DNA of 64,000 bases, taken from positions 95,898,098 to 95,962,097 of the forward strand of contig JAMXBB010000009.1 in NCBI GenBank assembly GCA_024138015.1, written 5' to 3'. The notes under the pieces were generated by a model. The model worked only from the letters and a program-made list of their open reading frames with translations, had not been told where the DNA came from and made no database searches. The translations under genes were made by a program, and so were the position numbers. Of this stretch, positions 46,839 to 57,589 are shown piece after piece. Origin of the DNA: Lumnitzera littorea. Its lineage: Eukaryota; Streptophyta; Magnoliopsida; Myrtales; Combretaceae. Within the stretch, counting starts at the first letter, position 1, and each line of letters opens with the position of its first letter.

Positions 46839-47990
46839 TAGATTTGGGATCAAATCCAAATGGTCTTCACTTAATTCTCCATCAGGGTAATATGGATTGA
46901 GATTGTTAATGTTGAAGGCATCAGAAACCCCATAGTCCTTGGGCAATTCTAATCTATAGGCATTATCATTGATCTTCTGGAGAATTCTTAAAAGTCCTTC
47001 CGCTCTTGCAGATAATTTGTTACTCTTCTTATTTGGGAACTATTCTTTGCTAAGATGCAACCACACCAAGTCTCCTGGTTGAAATTATTTATTCGTCTTA
47101 CCCCTAGTCTTTTCTTGTATTTTTCTACTAGCTTGGTTGATGTGACGAGTGACCTTGTCATAGATGAGCTGAAGGGATCGTGCTCTAGCCAAGGCATCAT
47201 AATCCTCTTGTAGTACGGGTGTAGGGCTGTGATCGAAGGGTAACTCGAGATTGAAACCATAGACCACTTTGAAGAGAGTCTGCTTAGTGGTGTTATGTAC
47301 TGTCCAGTTATAAGTGAACTCAACAACGGGTAAGCAAACATCCCAGTCAACCAAGTTCTTGTCCACTATAGTTTGGAGTAGAGATCCCAAAGTATGGTTA
47401 ACCAATGTTGATTAACAGTTGATTTGAGGGTGGTAGGAAGTACTAAACAACAGTTTGGTCCCCATCTGACGTTACAAGATCTACTAAAAATGGCTCAAGA
47501 ACTTCAGGTCTCTGTTGGAGACTACACTTCTCGCCACTTTGTGTATCCATACAATCTCCTGCAAGAAAAGAGAAGTAATAGCTAAAGCATCCTTAGTTTT
47601 TGAGCAGGGTACAAAGTATGCCATTTTTTTGAACCGATCTACGACAACCATTATAAAATCTTTGCCTCGAATAGTTCGCGATAGTTCGAGAATGAAGTCC
47701 ATGCTCAATTCAGTCTACAGCTTCGTCAGGATAAGCAAAGGCATTACTTTCCCTTGCATGGCTCGGCACTTAGCCTTGTTACACAAGGTATAGGCTTCAA
47801 CTACTCAATGCACATCTCTCCTCATTATCGGCCAATAGAATCAACCATTCAATAGTTCATAGGTCCTCCTTTCTCTAAAATAACTTAAGAGTCCTCTACT
47901 GTGGACTTCCTTAATTAGTAGCTCCTTCAATAAACAAATCGACACGCATAATTTTTCGCCTCGGAATAAGTAGCCATCTTCCACATGATA
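46839..47990 (-). pseudogene. Chromovirus-like integrase
   Basis: The minus strand shows in order ELLIKEVHSRG and NGWFYWPIMRRDVH (zinc-finger half, about 47930-47820), CNKAKCRAMQG near 47765, then the open frame 47708-47484 with MSMDFI, VVVDRFKKMAYFVPC and VVSNRDLKFLSHF, then frame 47405-47085 with LVDWDVCLPVVEFTYN, and finally the GPY/F-like tail PGDLVWLHLSK near 47065 and INDNAYRLELPKDYGVSDAF near 46950. The first catalytic aspartate (MDFI) is kept. The second (usually SDRD) reads as asparagine at 47514-47516. The glutamate box near 47425 has a stop and no glutamate. No chromodomain is visible after the GPY/F tail. Confidence 0.9.
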
Positions 47991-47999
47991 CTCATCCAC

Positions 48000-48560
48000 T
48001 GTTCTCTTGCTACATCGTGAAGTTATGGTTCGAAGTGTAGATTCTTAGAGTACTGTTTTTTGATACTTGCAAACCCTAATAGTCTGGTCTACAACTTTAA
48101 TAAAAGCACATATCTCCTCGAAACAACATCTGTAACTACATTGCTCTTTCCCTACTTGTACTTTATTATAAAATTAAATCTTTCAAGGAATTTAATCCAT
48201 CTTGCCTGCCGCTTTGACAACTTGGTCTGACTTTGGAGATACCTCAACGATCCATGATTAGTATATATGACAAATTCTCTCGATAGTAAATAATACTACC
48301 ATACTTGCAGTGCTCGGATTAGTGCCAAAAGTTCCTTATCATATATGGAGTAGTTCTGCTACCACCCTTGAAGCTTCTCACAGTAGAAAGCAATTAGCCA
48401 GCCTTCCTGCATCCGGACAACACCTATTCCAATGCTTAATGCAACACACTCTAACTCAAAGATTTTCTCGAAGTCAGGCAAAACTAACACTGGGGTAAAA
48501 GTCAATCTTTCTTTTATCTCGGTAAAGCTCTTCTCTTCCCTTTCTCCCCATTAGAAGTCA
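48000..48560 (-). pseudogene. Chromovirus-like RNase H
   Basis: Minus-strand pieces: IGIGVVRMQEGWLIAFYCEKL near 48410, YSIYDKELLALIRALQ near 48340, REFVIYTNHGSLRYLQSQ near 48260, and LSKRQARWIKFLERF near 48220, ending with a KGKSNVV-like tail near 48140. The order is that of the RT-linked RNase H. The glutamate of YDKELLAL is kept. The aspartate of the usual S-D-H-E-S-L box reads as asparagine, and the following glutamate as glycine. A stop lies between the first two pieces. Confidence 0.85.
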
Positions 48561-49307
48561 GTATTTTCTTCATTAGTTCAGTAAGTGGCGTAGTGAGGTG
48601 CTGAAATTCATGATGAATCTTTTGTAAAACAAAGCTAGTTCATGGAAACTTCTCATATTAGTATAAGTAATAGAAGTCGACCACTCAACGATTGCTTTGA
48701 CCTTCTTATCATCGATTTGCAAGCCTCCTCCATTGACTACATAGCCTAAGAATATCACTTCCTCCTAACAAAAGGAACGTTTCTTTAGATTACTAAATAG
48801 TCTCTTGATACGGAGAATATCTGGGACTTCTCTAAGATGTCTACAATAACTTGACATATCGGCACTGTAGATCAGGATATCGTCAAAGTACACCACGACA
48901 CATTTCCCTATGAGATGTCTCAGTACATGGTTCATTAGTCTCATGAAAGTACTCAAGGCATTCAACAAGCCGAAGGGCATGACCATCCATTCATAAAATC
49001 CATGCCAAGTCTTGAACACAATCTTCCATTCGTCCCCTGGTTTCATGCGAATCTGATGGTAGCCAAATTTAAAGTCAATCTCATTGAAAATCTTGGCTCT
49101 ACTCAATTCATCCAACATGTCTTCTAGCTTTGAGATTAGATACCTATATTTGATTGTGATCTTGTTCACAGCTCGGCTATCTACACACATTCGCTAGGTT
49201 CCATCCTTCTTCGGTACTAAAAGCGCTGGCACATCACAAAGGCTGAGACTTTCTCTAACATATCCTCTCTTAAGCAACTCATTGACCTGATGTTGGAGCT
49301 CGAAAGC
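48561..49307 (-). pseudogene. Chromovirus-like reverse transcriptase
   Basis: The main open frame (49190-48765, 141 codons) carries CVDSRAVNKITIKYRY, EIDFKFGYHQIRM, KTWHGFYEWMVMPFGLLNA and VVVYFDDILIYS, covering the fingers and palm. Catalytic residues, the aspartate of EIDF and the YFDD pair, are all present. A stop just before the frame (near 49195) separates it from DVPALLVPKKDGT upstream. A second frame (48758-48573) holds the connection: IFLGYVVNGGGLQIDDKKV, VEWSTS and FHELALFYKRFI. It is one of the better preserved parts of the window but cannot be translated as one protein. Confidence 0.92.
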
Positions 49308-50183
49308 CTACTCGAGATTCATCCAATAAACTAGCTTATTCGATAGTACGGCACCGGGTACTAAGTTAATGCAATGCTCTATGCCTCTAGTTAGGGGCAA
49401 CCCCTCAAGTAACTGTTCTAGGAACAAGGCAGAATATTTATCTAGCAATTCCTTGATTTCCTCGGGTAGCTCACCCCACTCCTTCATTTCCAACAATTTC
49501 CTGACCAACAAGAGGGTTGGCTCATCTGCATTGATGGCCTTTCGGAGCTTAGCTCTACTCATCACCGAAGCCTTCTTCGATCTACAAGTAAGTTTTATTT
49601 GTAACTTATTAACTTCTCTCGACGGCATCGAATTTAGTATGATCTTTCGATCATCCTTCTCCAACATATACGTGTTCCTATAGCTATCATATATAACTCT
49701 CCTATTAAACAACCACAACCTACCCAGCAACACGTGGGAAGCGTACATAGGTAGTACGTTGCAGATAATCAGGTTAGAGTAATTCCTTATAGTGATCGGC
49801 AATAGTATTTGCCAAGTAACATGTAATGTTCCTTCCTCACTCAACCAGCACAACATATATGTCCTCAAATGTGCAAAAGTCAATGATTTCAATTTTGAAA
49901 CAAGATTGGATGATGCTACATTAGTGCAGCTTCCACTATCTACGATGAGGGCATATACTTGATCATTCACCTTATAGGTGGTATGGAACAAATTATCTCT
50001 CTTTTCCTTCTCTCGCGAGGGTTCCACATTCATAGTGAGTTGGACAATCATAAGTAACTTGTCTAAGTCTTTAGCAAACACGTCTTCCTTGATCAGCTCT
50101 TTCTCAGTAAGGACCTTCTCCTCATCAGGTTCTTCATCCTTACTGTCTACTTCTAGCTTCGAGATGTTTCCCTTGATGACCAT
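49308..50183 (-). pseudogene. Chromovirus-like protease and start of RT
   Basis: An open frame of 291 codons, the longest in the window. It begins inside the gag-protease linker (acidic, KDEEPDEEKVLTEKEL). The aspartic protease has YALIVDSGSCTNVASSNLVSKL around residues 75-97, with the catalytic D-S-G kept, then NVLPMYASHVLLGRLWLFNR (residues 139-158). After that comes a linker and ELLDKYSALFLEQLLEGLPL, the lead-in to RT. It has no ATG-driven gene of its own; in the active element it was part of gag-pol. The lack of stops suggests this insertion is younger than its hosts. Confidence 0.9.
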
Positions 50184-51265
50184 TGTCTTACAGTTTGGGC
50201 ATTGAGCAACTACATGTCTGAACCCTTGACACTTGAAGTACTTGATCTAGCTCATTTTCCTGCTAGACCCTTACCACTTCTCATAAGTTCAAGTCGGCCT
50301 TTCTACTTAGCTCGGACAACAATCTTTCTGTTTTGCTCTATACTCAACTAAGCTTGGTAACTTGCCTATTCGAGTTGATTAGTCGGCACCCTGGCCGTTA
50401 GTTGGCTCCTCCTTTGCCTTTCTACTCGATGGGCAATCCTAACAACTTCATCCATTGTGTCAAATCGTTGGAGCTTCACAATGTCTCGAATGTCTCCTCT
50501 CAACCCAGTAACGAATCTTAAGACTGTTCAAGCTGGTGATTCCTCCACTTCGCAACGTATCATAAGCATTTGAAATTCTTGAACATACTCATTAATAATT
50601 TAGCTTCCTTATCTCAACTCCTGAAGTCGAGTGAAAGTATCTTGAAGATAAATTTCCAATACGAGTCTATTTCTAACTATTCTCTTCATCTCTAGCTAAG
50701 TATGAATCTTTTGGTATCCCTCTCATCTCCTTATGGCCTGAAAATTCGTTCACCATATGGTAGCATATCTGGAGAACTCAATAGCAGCAATTCTTACCTT
50801 CTCATAATCTTCATACTGATAATAATCAAACACACACTCCACCTTCTCTTCCTACTCTAGGTATTCATCAGCATTCCCAAATCCATTGAAACTCAAAATT
50901 CAAAGCTTCACATGGTTGGATGCTTTAGGGACCCATACATGCTCTTCTTCAAAATACTCCACTTCTTCCTCATCTCCCATGCTTACCAAATCATTCCTTC
51001 TCCTCACTTGTCAGCCTACTCTTCCACCTCGAACGAATCGAACTGGCATCTGACCTCTAACAGGTTGAGTAACTTGTGGGGTGTTTCATACGGCCTTAGT
51101 AGGTCAACGAGACAACATATGTACAGCTCGTGTTAAATCCACCAAGAGGTTAGCTACCTTATCAAGTCTCTTGTCGATGCTTCTAGGAGTTCCTAAGGAT
51201 TATCATCCATGGTGAATAACTCTACTGTCATCGCCAATACCAACATTCATACTCAAGTCAGTCAT
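50184..51265 (-). pseudogene. Chromovirus-like gag
   Basis: The probable start codon is at 51265 (MTDLSMNVGIGDDSRVIHHG, then a stop). Toward the C-terminus a zinc knuckle reads YFKCQGFRHVVAQCPNCK near 50250-50190. Gag knuckles have C-x2-C-x4-H-x4-C, so the first cysteine has become tyrosine. A stop precedes it by one codon. The central core around 50400-50900 is recognisable only as gag-like by position and by pieces of W/F-containing helices. It is broken by several stops. Confidence 0.75.
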
Positions 51266-51425
51266 TTTTTTTTTCATAGATTTAAGCTCAAACAAATACT
51301 TGAGGAAATTAACAGTTAACAACACAGTGCTCAAAGGAATAAAGTAACTTGTTTATGTTTCATACATCCAAAAACAGAGTATAACAGAACTTCTAAAACA
51401 CACGTCAACTTGAACAAAACCTCTA

Positions 51426-51436
51426 CTCTGATACCA
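51426..51436 (-). other. Primer-binding site of the chromovirus-like element
   Basis: On the minus strand, three bases after the 5' LTR, the sequence is TGGTATCAGAG. This is the exact complement used by many plant retrotransposons to pair with the 3' end of initiator methionine tRNA. Confidence 0.9.
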
Positions 51437-51439
51437 AGA

Positions 51440-52298
51440 TATTGCGAACCGTGACCAAGAACAAATAAAGCCGATTGCTGGATGGGTCCAAGCTTGTAGA
51501 AAGCTCGAAAGAACTAATGGAAGAAAGTACGAAAGGTATGAATAACAAATGAAAGGTAAGCAAAACCCACGAATAACTCTAGAGGATATGACTCACCAAT
51601 GGAACTTCTGAAGACTTATAACATAATTTGATTTGACGTAAGAATCGATCATATGAGATTACTCGCCACCTAGTCTTGCTCAAGAGTTAGGATAAGAGTG
51701 ATGCCGAAAGTAAACAAGGTGTTTATGCAAGGAACAAAATACTCAAGTGTATTAGAAATAATTTGCTTCTCACAGCGACAAGTATAAGGGTATTTATACC
51801 CATAAGTTAAGGCAACTTACCTAAAAAGGAAAAGATAAAAAGGGTATTTTTTAAGGAAGTAAAGAACATGATAAAAAAGGGTAAAAATGAATATACAACG
51901 AAAACAATTATTGGTATCACGAATTCTACACATGATACTGTATATGTAGTGATGCTACATTGGCGTGGTTGTTAGAAGATGTGAACAAAAAAGTATGGAC
52001 AATTGGCTTATTCGAGCAGGGATGACTTAGTTAGTTCAAAGTCTCTTTTTCTTGGCTTCTCGACTTCTCAGCAAGGAAGATGCTAAGAAAATTGGTCAGC
52101 TTAGGCGCGAGTGAGTAATCTTTAATTCGGCACACTACAAAAAGATAGGTAGTCATACAGCTCCGCATGAAGGGTGACTCGGTAAAGAAATACTCGACCT
52201 CGATAAGGGACAGTTGGAATAGAAGGATTTATCATGCTAATCCTTCTATTCCTTAAGCTCGGCTATAGGTGAAAGGTTCGGTAGCTTGATTCCCATGA
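51440..52298 (-). repeat. 5' LTR of the chromovirus-like element
   Basis: 859 bp. On the minus strand it begins TCATGGGAATCAAGC and ends GGTTCGCAATA, so both terminal dinucleotides of the usual TG...CA have each lost one base by a transition or change. A TATA-like GGTATAAATACCC lies near 51795. It is the partner of 45982-46821. Confidence 0.92.
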
Positions 52299-52303
52299 CA
52301 TGG

Positions 52304-53470
52304 TACGTAAGTCTCTAAGCTTCCTTCTTGTCAATAAGTAGTGCTACATTTTTCAAATAATCAATAATCAAATCCATCCAAGACTTTTCCTTTAGCGCAA
52401 GTTGTACTTTAAGACACTTATTTGGCAAATATTTAATAAAGAGTCGATTGTTCAAATCTAAAAGTAAAGTGGAAGCCAGCTTAAATGATTTGTTGGTAGT
52501 CATATTCCTAACCTTGATACAGTAATATTTGTCAAGGATGAGAATTCTTTGGCAAGCGTTCACATTATAACTAAGCATTTGCCCATTACTTCATCTTTTG
52601 TTGCATGGTCTCCCTTTACTTAACAAACTATTAGTTGACAATCAGGAAAAAAAGAAAAAAAGAAAAAGGCCTCTAGTCCTTCTAATTCAACCTCTTTTGC
52701 TAACCTCAACTTGATAATCAATGTTTCATATTTGGCTTCATTGTTACTAGTTGAGAATCCAAATCTAAGTACAACTAGACCCTTAAATTATGTGGTCCTT
52801 GAAAGCACCAGACTTACTCTACATCCTTCTTGGGTGGAAGAGCCATCTACATATAAATTCTATTGAAGCTTTTCAAATAGCTCGACATTGTCCTCTTTAC
52901 TTGTGAATTTCATGACAAAATCTACTAGGACTTGTTCTTTTAAAGCCATTCTTGGTCGGTATTTAAAACCATATGCACTCAACTTTAGTACATATTTCAT
53001 CATTCTAGCTGAAGAATTAGGCTTATGAAAAACTTGTCATAATGGTTGATCTATGGAATTGTCACCTGTGAGCCTCCAAATAAAACTTCAACTTCCTTCC
53101 TACAATCACTATAGAGATAACAAACTTCTCTATTCTTGTATACCTAAACTCCAGTCATTGCAAAACATGACTCACACAATAGATTAGCCAATGTTCCTTT
53201 CCCTTAATATGAACAAACACAAAGGATAGAGCTCAGATGCTAATAGAAAAATAGAGAAATAATTATTCCTCAAGAATGGGCTTCAAAGGTACAAGTAGAG
53301 ATGACAACAAATCCTTTAACTCTTGGGATGTGAGCTTCACACTCATCCATTTACTTAAATTCCTTAAGTTTCTTCAAAACTTCGAAGAACTTGGCTTTTA
53401 TCAGCACTTTTCAAAACAAATCTATTCAAGGTTACAATTCAACCTAATAGCTCCTATACCTCCTTTATGG
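52304..53470 (-). pseudogene. Tat-like double RNase H region
   Basis: Two RNase H domains follow each other on the minus strand. The first, RT-linked one shows LFLYFSISI, YCVSHVLQ and YTRIEKFVISIVIVGRKLKF (about 53230-53060). A linker KYRPRMALKEQVLVDFVMKF follows (about 52960-52910). The second, of the type found in cellular RNase HI, shows NLYVDGSSTQEGC (52860-52820), LRFGFSTSNNEAKYETLIIK (52760-52710) and LRLAKEVELEGLEAF; after a poly-pyrimidine expansion the SDSQ-like box is frame-shifted. The frame 52578-52315 then carries KSWMDLIIDYLKN and DKKEA, the linker to integrase. The pair of RNase H domains marks the Tat lineage. The chromovirus-like element sits right after KKEA. Confidence 0.85.
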
Positions 53471-53718
53471 AACTTGAGGACTTCATATCTTTTATGGCTT
53501 TGATCTTCCTTAGATTAGTTTTGATTCACAAGGTAGCCCAAAAACTTTCTTGAGATAGCCTCAAAAACATATTTATGTGGGTTCAACTTCATGTTATACT
53601 TCCTTATGTCGTCGAAGGTTTCTTGTAAGTCAGTAATGCGCCAACATTTCTCAATACTTTTAACAATCATGTCATTGACATATACTTCGACGTTGCGATG
53701 AATTTGAGGCTTAAATAT
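53471..53718 (-). pseudogene. Tat-like reverse transcriptase, second part
   Basis: The minus strand reads IFKPQIHRNVEVYVNDMIVK (about 53716-53660), then LQETFDDIRKYNMKLNPHKY and SRKFLGYLVNQN. This is the palm active-site strand and the following helix of a Tat RT. The active-site box, usually YVDD, reads YVND. The first part of the same RT lies at 55223 and above, separated by an inserted solo LTR whose target duplication matches the break. Confidence 0.85.
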
Positions 53719-55222
53719 TATTGAGCTTGAAATTTTCAGCTTTTTGTTTATTTTCCTTTAATATAGAACCTCGACTAGGGATGAAGGAAATCTTGGTTTT
53801 CTTCTGATTATGAGGCATTTTTGAGTGAATTTAATGTAGGTAAGTGCATTTTTATAATATCTCACTAGAGATAAGGGGTTTAAGAGTGATGCCTTAGTGT
53901 TTGGGGATGGTTTAATGGTAGTTACGAGTGGGCTACTAATGGTGGTGGTGGTGAAATGTGCAAGGTAGCAGTTGGGTTTTGAAAAAAGGTTGGGACTCAA
54001 AGGTTTTTTAACACCATGAGCTCAGTCGTGGTGGTAGCTTTGCATTGGAGTAGGTCGATATGGTGTTTTAAGCTAATGCCAAATGGTAGCAATGAGGGTA
54101 AAGATAGATAGCCAATGTGGTGGTGATTAAGATTAGTATTAAACAAAAAATTACTAAGGGGAAGCTTAAATGAAGTAGTGGCTTTACTTGAAAAGCTTAG
54201 AACTTAAGCAATTTGCTAGAGAGGGAGGACAGTTGGCGGTTAGAGAGAGAAGGAGAAAGTATATGTGTTTTAAGTGGATTTGAGGGAGTGAAGATAGAAG
54301 TTGATGCCAGCACTAAGATGAGGAGATTGGATTTATAGTTTTTTAAACTTGATTAAGCTTAGAAACTCCACTAATGGTAGATTGGGAATCTTATATTTCA
54401 TGTGTATGGGCAATCTTTTGGGGCTGATTTAGTCTCTGATTCAGTCTCTAATTCAAGTGAGCTTGGAAATGTTTTAGGATCAATAAAGTAGGATATGTAA
54501 TCTATATGATTTCACATTAATTTGGTGAAATCGTATAGAAAAAGCGCTCAAAGATGGCCTCAAATCAACCTATACGAGGACAAAAATAGGCTGAGAAATG
54601 GGGAAAAGAGCGAAGAAGAAAGAGTAAGGGGTGCTTGGCATGTGCTGGGCATATGTGTGATACGCCCCCGTAGCGCACGAGAGATATGCCCCTAATTCAA
54701 AATAAAAAGCAAGTGCAAAAGCGCCTATTTTGATTTGGTTCTATTTTAAGGCTTTTAGCCCTGCTGGGTTTACGAATGGACTAAGCGCATCTTCCTTTTT
54801 TTTTTTTTATAAAATAAATAAATAAATAAAATACAACACTAAACCTAGTTTTTAGCCAAAAATTAGATCCTAATTGATTGACCATAAAATTATATCGTAC
54901 ACATTGCAAAAATAAAATAAAATAATTTTGAAATCACACCCAATTTAACAGTTGGGTGCACTTAGACCCTATCCGATGCTAAAAATGAGATAACCAGTTC
55001 TGTTATGACTTATTAACTCAAAATGATTTGAGACTTCTATTTTCCTAAAATTCTATACTTTTTTTAAAAAAAATCTATTTTCCTAAAATATTTAACTTTT
55101 TTATTTTTCTATATATATATATTGTATTTTTGAATTAGGACCCTTTTCCTTTATTAAAAAAAATTCTAAAAAATATAAGGGTGTAAAAATGGGGTGCCTA
55201 TAAACATTTTTGTCAATAGCCT
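53719..55222 (-). mobile_element. Solo LTR 'Z' inserted in the Tat-like RT
   Basis: A 1504-bp block. On the minus strand it begins TATAGGCACCCCATTTTTAC and ends AGCTCAATA. Start and end fit TG...CA with one transition each (the second copy of the start, near 58474, also reads TATAGACACCCC). Flanks AATAT (53714-53718) and AACAT (55223-55227) form a 5-bp target duplication with one C/T change and lie exactly at the break in the RT reading frame. A frame at 53758-54000 on the minus strand is not protein-like. An AATAAATAAATAAATAAAA run lies near 54815. The family is not recognised. Confidence 0.75.
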
Positions 55223-56076
55223 TTGAAAGGTTAATCAGCATTTTTCAAACTAAAAGGTATCACTGCATAACATTATGTACCAATGTTAGTGAAAAACAAT
55301 GTATGTAGTTCATTCTCTTCCTCCATCTTGATTTAATTATAGCCGAAGAAGGCATCTATAAAACTAAACAAAGCATGCCCGACAGTTAAATTCACCATTT
55401 GATCAATTTTTGAGAAGAGGAAGCAATCTTTTGGGTCTATGAAACTATACATGTACACCACTTACATTCAACTTCATAAAAAATACATAGTTAGCTAATC
55501 AAGTTGGATAAGGCTCATGCCTTAGAAACCTTACCATTAAAAGCTTTTATACTTCCTTTTCTATTGTAACTTGCCATTAAGGGGGCAAAATGTCTTTTTT
55601 TTTTTTTTTTTTGCTATATGACTTTAGCATTAGGGTCCATTTCAACTTGTATGTCATATACTCCTTGGGTATGTTTGAAGGAGATCGAGAGGTATTCTTT
55701 TTGAGGAATTGCACCAACTCCTCATGCAATTGTAGAGGTAAAGATTTTTTGAGCTTTATAGTTTTCTTTGGCTTCGAAGGGTATTTCTTCAATTCCTTCC
55801 TTAGGTTTCTCCATGTCACCAGTCTTTTGATTTGTGCTTGCTTTAATGTAGAAAACTTCCTTACGCTAAAGGGATTTCAAATATAAACACTTTGCAAGCT
55901 ATTGATTTTCTCAACATACTCCAACTCTAATAGGAGTAAGAAACTTGGCTTTGAGATGTACAATTGAGGGTACCATGCCAAATAGGTTTTGGCTAAGCCA
56001 GCCCTTTATAATATTGTAAGGGGATCAGTACTTCACCATAAGAAATCCACTTTATGCCTAACAACATTATTATCAT
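55223..56076 (-). pseudogene. Tat-like protease end and RT first part (copy A)
   Basis: The minus strand shows a short protease end near 55990-55910, an acidic linker, then ELVQFLKKN near 55715 and, in frame 55819-55577, TYKLKWTLMLKSY. The RT begins with pieces such as TVGHALFSFIDAFFGYN near 55370-55320, with the first catalytic aspartate (FIDA) kept, then stops at the boundary of solo LTR Z. A poly-A run within KKKKKK (near 55594-55611) is an expansion not seen in copy B. Most of the protease is deleted in this copy. Confidence 0.75.
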
Positions 56077-57420
56077 CCGCTTTGAGTTGGTCTCTCAATG
56101 TCTTTACATCACAAGCTAGAAATTTCCTCAAATAGCCTCATTAGATGGCATCTTCAATGTCATTTTTCACTTGTACACACTCATCGGTATTATAACCTCT
56201 ATCATGATGGAAGTCACAATACTTGTTCAAATTCTTCCCATTGGGATTCCCTCTCATCCTTTTCAGCTACTAGAGGATCCTCTGGTTCTGAACTTCCATA
56301 AGAATGTCTGATATGGGACGGTTAAGGGGAATGTGGGTGGAAAAGGTTGGAATTTGATGTGTTTTCTTGTCTCCACTACTTCCCCTTAAAAAATGATCAT
56401 TCACAACCTCTAAGATGATTTTTCGCACTTAGGCGATTTTTGTCACTTTTAGGGTTAGATCTATTCAAGTTAGCCACTCACTAAGCTTTAATATTGTCTT
56501 CCTACCTAATATATGATGTTTCTTTGGCCTTAAATTCAACAAATGTCTTCAGTTCATTCTTGGCCAAAGACTTGAAAAAGTCTCCATACGGTTTCAATCC
56601 ATCCATAACCATATTAAGAGCAACACTCATGTCAAGCTCTGAGATTTACACAATCTCGGCCATAAACAGAGCAAACATTCTCGTATGGTCTCATCAGGCT
56701 TCTTTTTTATTGTGTTAAGGATAAATGAGTCCTTAAATGGTAGTTTACTAGCAAAGAAGTCCTATGAAAACTCATCTGTTGAATCAATAAAAAACATAGT
56801 GGTATTAGGCTCCAAATGCTTAAACCAAGTGCTTACAACATTCTGTAAAGTTGATGGGAAGGCTTGAACACTTAGGCTATATAGTTTCACCAAAGTACGG
56901 TAGTACTCCAAGTAATCTGCCAAATCCTTAGTCCCATCATATGTTTCAAATTGCAAAGCTTAATGTGCTGAAGAATAACTTCATCCAAAATCTCTAGCAT
57001 AAAGGAAATCCTCTTTAAGATAAATTGTTGACTTGTTGAAGTAAGAGCACTACATGTGAGGGACTTGCATGGTGTACTTATAGTGGGTAGTGGGGCTTTC
57101 CCTTCATCGGTTCTCTTAAGTGTAGGATACTGAGTTTCCCAAGCTACTCCGGCTAGCTTAACTTGTTTCTTAGGTAAATGAATAACATCATCTGAGTTCT
57201 CTATACTATTTTGATCTTTCTCATCATTTTGGTTTAGTTGCATATTTACACTTACAAAATTCAAGATCTCATCATTTTTCCTTGTTCACTCTTGATTTTC
57301 CCTTACTAAATCAATACAAAGTTCTTCCAACATAGCCAGTGGATCATTACTTGAGTGGTGTTGCCTACTCCTGCCTTGAAGTTGATGTGCAATAACAACA
57401 CCACTAGCACTTTTTGTCAA
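56077..57420 (-). pseudogene. Tat-like gag (copy A)
   Basis: The minus-strand frame 57264-56887 starts MNFVSVNMQLNQNDEKDQ and continues acidic; upstream lies LEELCIDLVRENQE near 57320. Frame 56956-56762 has QFETYDGTKDLADYLEYY, AFPSTLQNVVSTWFKHLEP, the gag core of Tat elements (F-x-G-x-x-D-P-x-x-H-L, then A-F-x-x-T-L-x-x-x-A-x-x-W-F). The C-terminal YCDFHHDRGYNTDECVQVKN near 56240-56180 is the zinc-finger-like motif of Tat gag, with one histidine changed to tyrosine, followed by YLRKFLACDVKTLRDQL. Frames are broken by stops between these pieces. Confidence 0.85.
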
Positions 57421-57435
57421 TCATGTTTTGGCTAC

Positions 57436-57589
57436 AAGTGTAAGTTTGGAGCCAAAAGGGTATTTCAACTAATTTTATTAATTATTGGTCCGAAAAGAAT
57501 TGATCTAGAAAGGATACAAACAAAAGGTTGATTCCCTTTATTATTCTTTCAAGGTCAATAATGGTCACCTCTTTATGATTTTCCCTTAG
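57436..57589. repeat. 154-bp spacer between duplication copies, matching 62003-62065
   Basis: The first part (ACAAGTGTAAGTTTGGAGCC and following to about 57488) matches 62002-62065 (ACAAGTGTAACTTTGGAAGC and following), which lies outside the 5' LTR of the element. The rest (57489-57589) was not recognised. The spacer marks the junction of the tandem duplication. Confidence 0.6.

Larger units (their letters stand above)
45982..52298 (-). mobile_element. Chromovirus-like Ty3/gypsy LTR retrotransposon
   Basis: A 6317-bp minus-strand element with both LTRs (51440-52298 as 5' and 45982-46821 as 3'), a perfect 5-bp target duplication CATGG (45977-45981 and 52299-52303), a primer-binding site, gag, protease, RT, RNase H and integrase in the usual Ty3/gypsy order, and a purine tract before the 3' LTR. 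Protease (IVDSGSCTNVASSNLV), RT (CVDSRAVNKITIKYRY, YFDDILIYS) and integrase (MDFI...RTIRGKDF) resemble plant chromoviruses such as Reina or CRM, but I cannot see a chromodomain. It is inserted in the Tat-like element between its second RNase H and integrase. All frames carry some stops. Confidence 0.92.
54300..57435 (-). repeat. Internal tandem duplication of the Tat-like element, copy A
   Basis: 3136 bp that align with copy B (57590-61115) in the same orientation from TTGATGCCAGCACTAAG to TTTTGTCAATCATGTTTTGG and GCTAC. The unit holds part of solo LTR Z, the first part of RT, protease and gag. Copy A lacks about 480 bases present in copy B (junction at about 56076), covering the gag end and most of protease. 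Copy A has about 85 bases near 56865-56950 that copy B lacks. Both copies include the Z-RT junction, so Z inserted before the duplication. Confidence 0.85.

Noticed and set aside
47515..47793. Plus-strand open frame of 92 codons
   Set aside because: It lies opposite the clearly recognisable integrase of the chromovirus-like element and is its antisense shadow.
49369..49683. Plus-strand open frame of 104 codons
   Set aside because: It is antisense to the protease-RT frame at 49308-50183, which carries known motifs.
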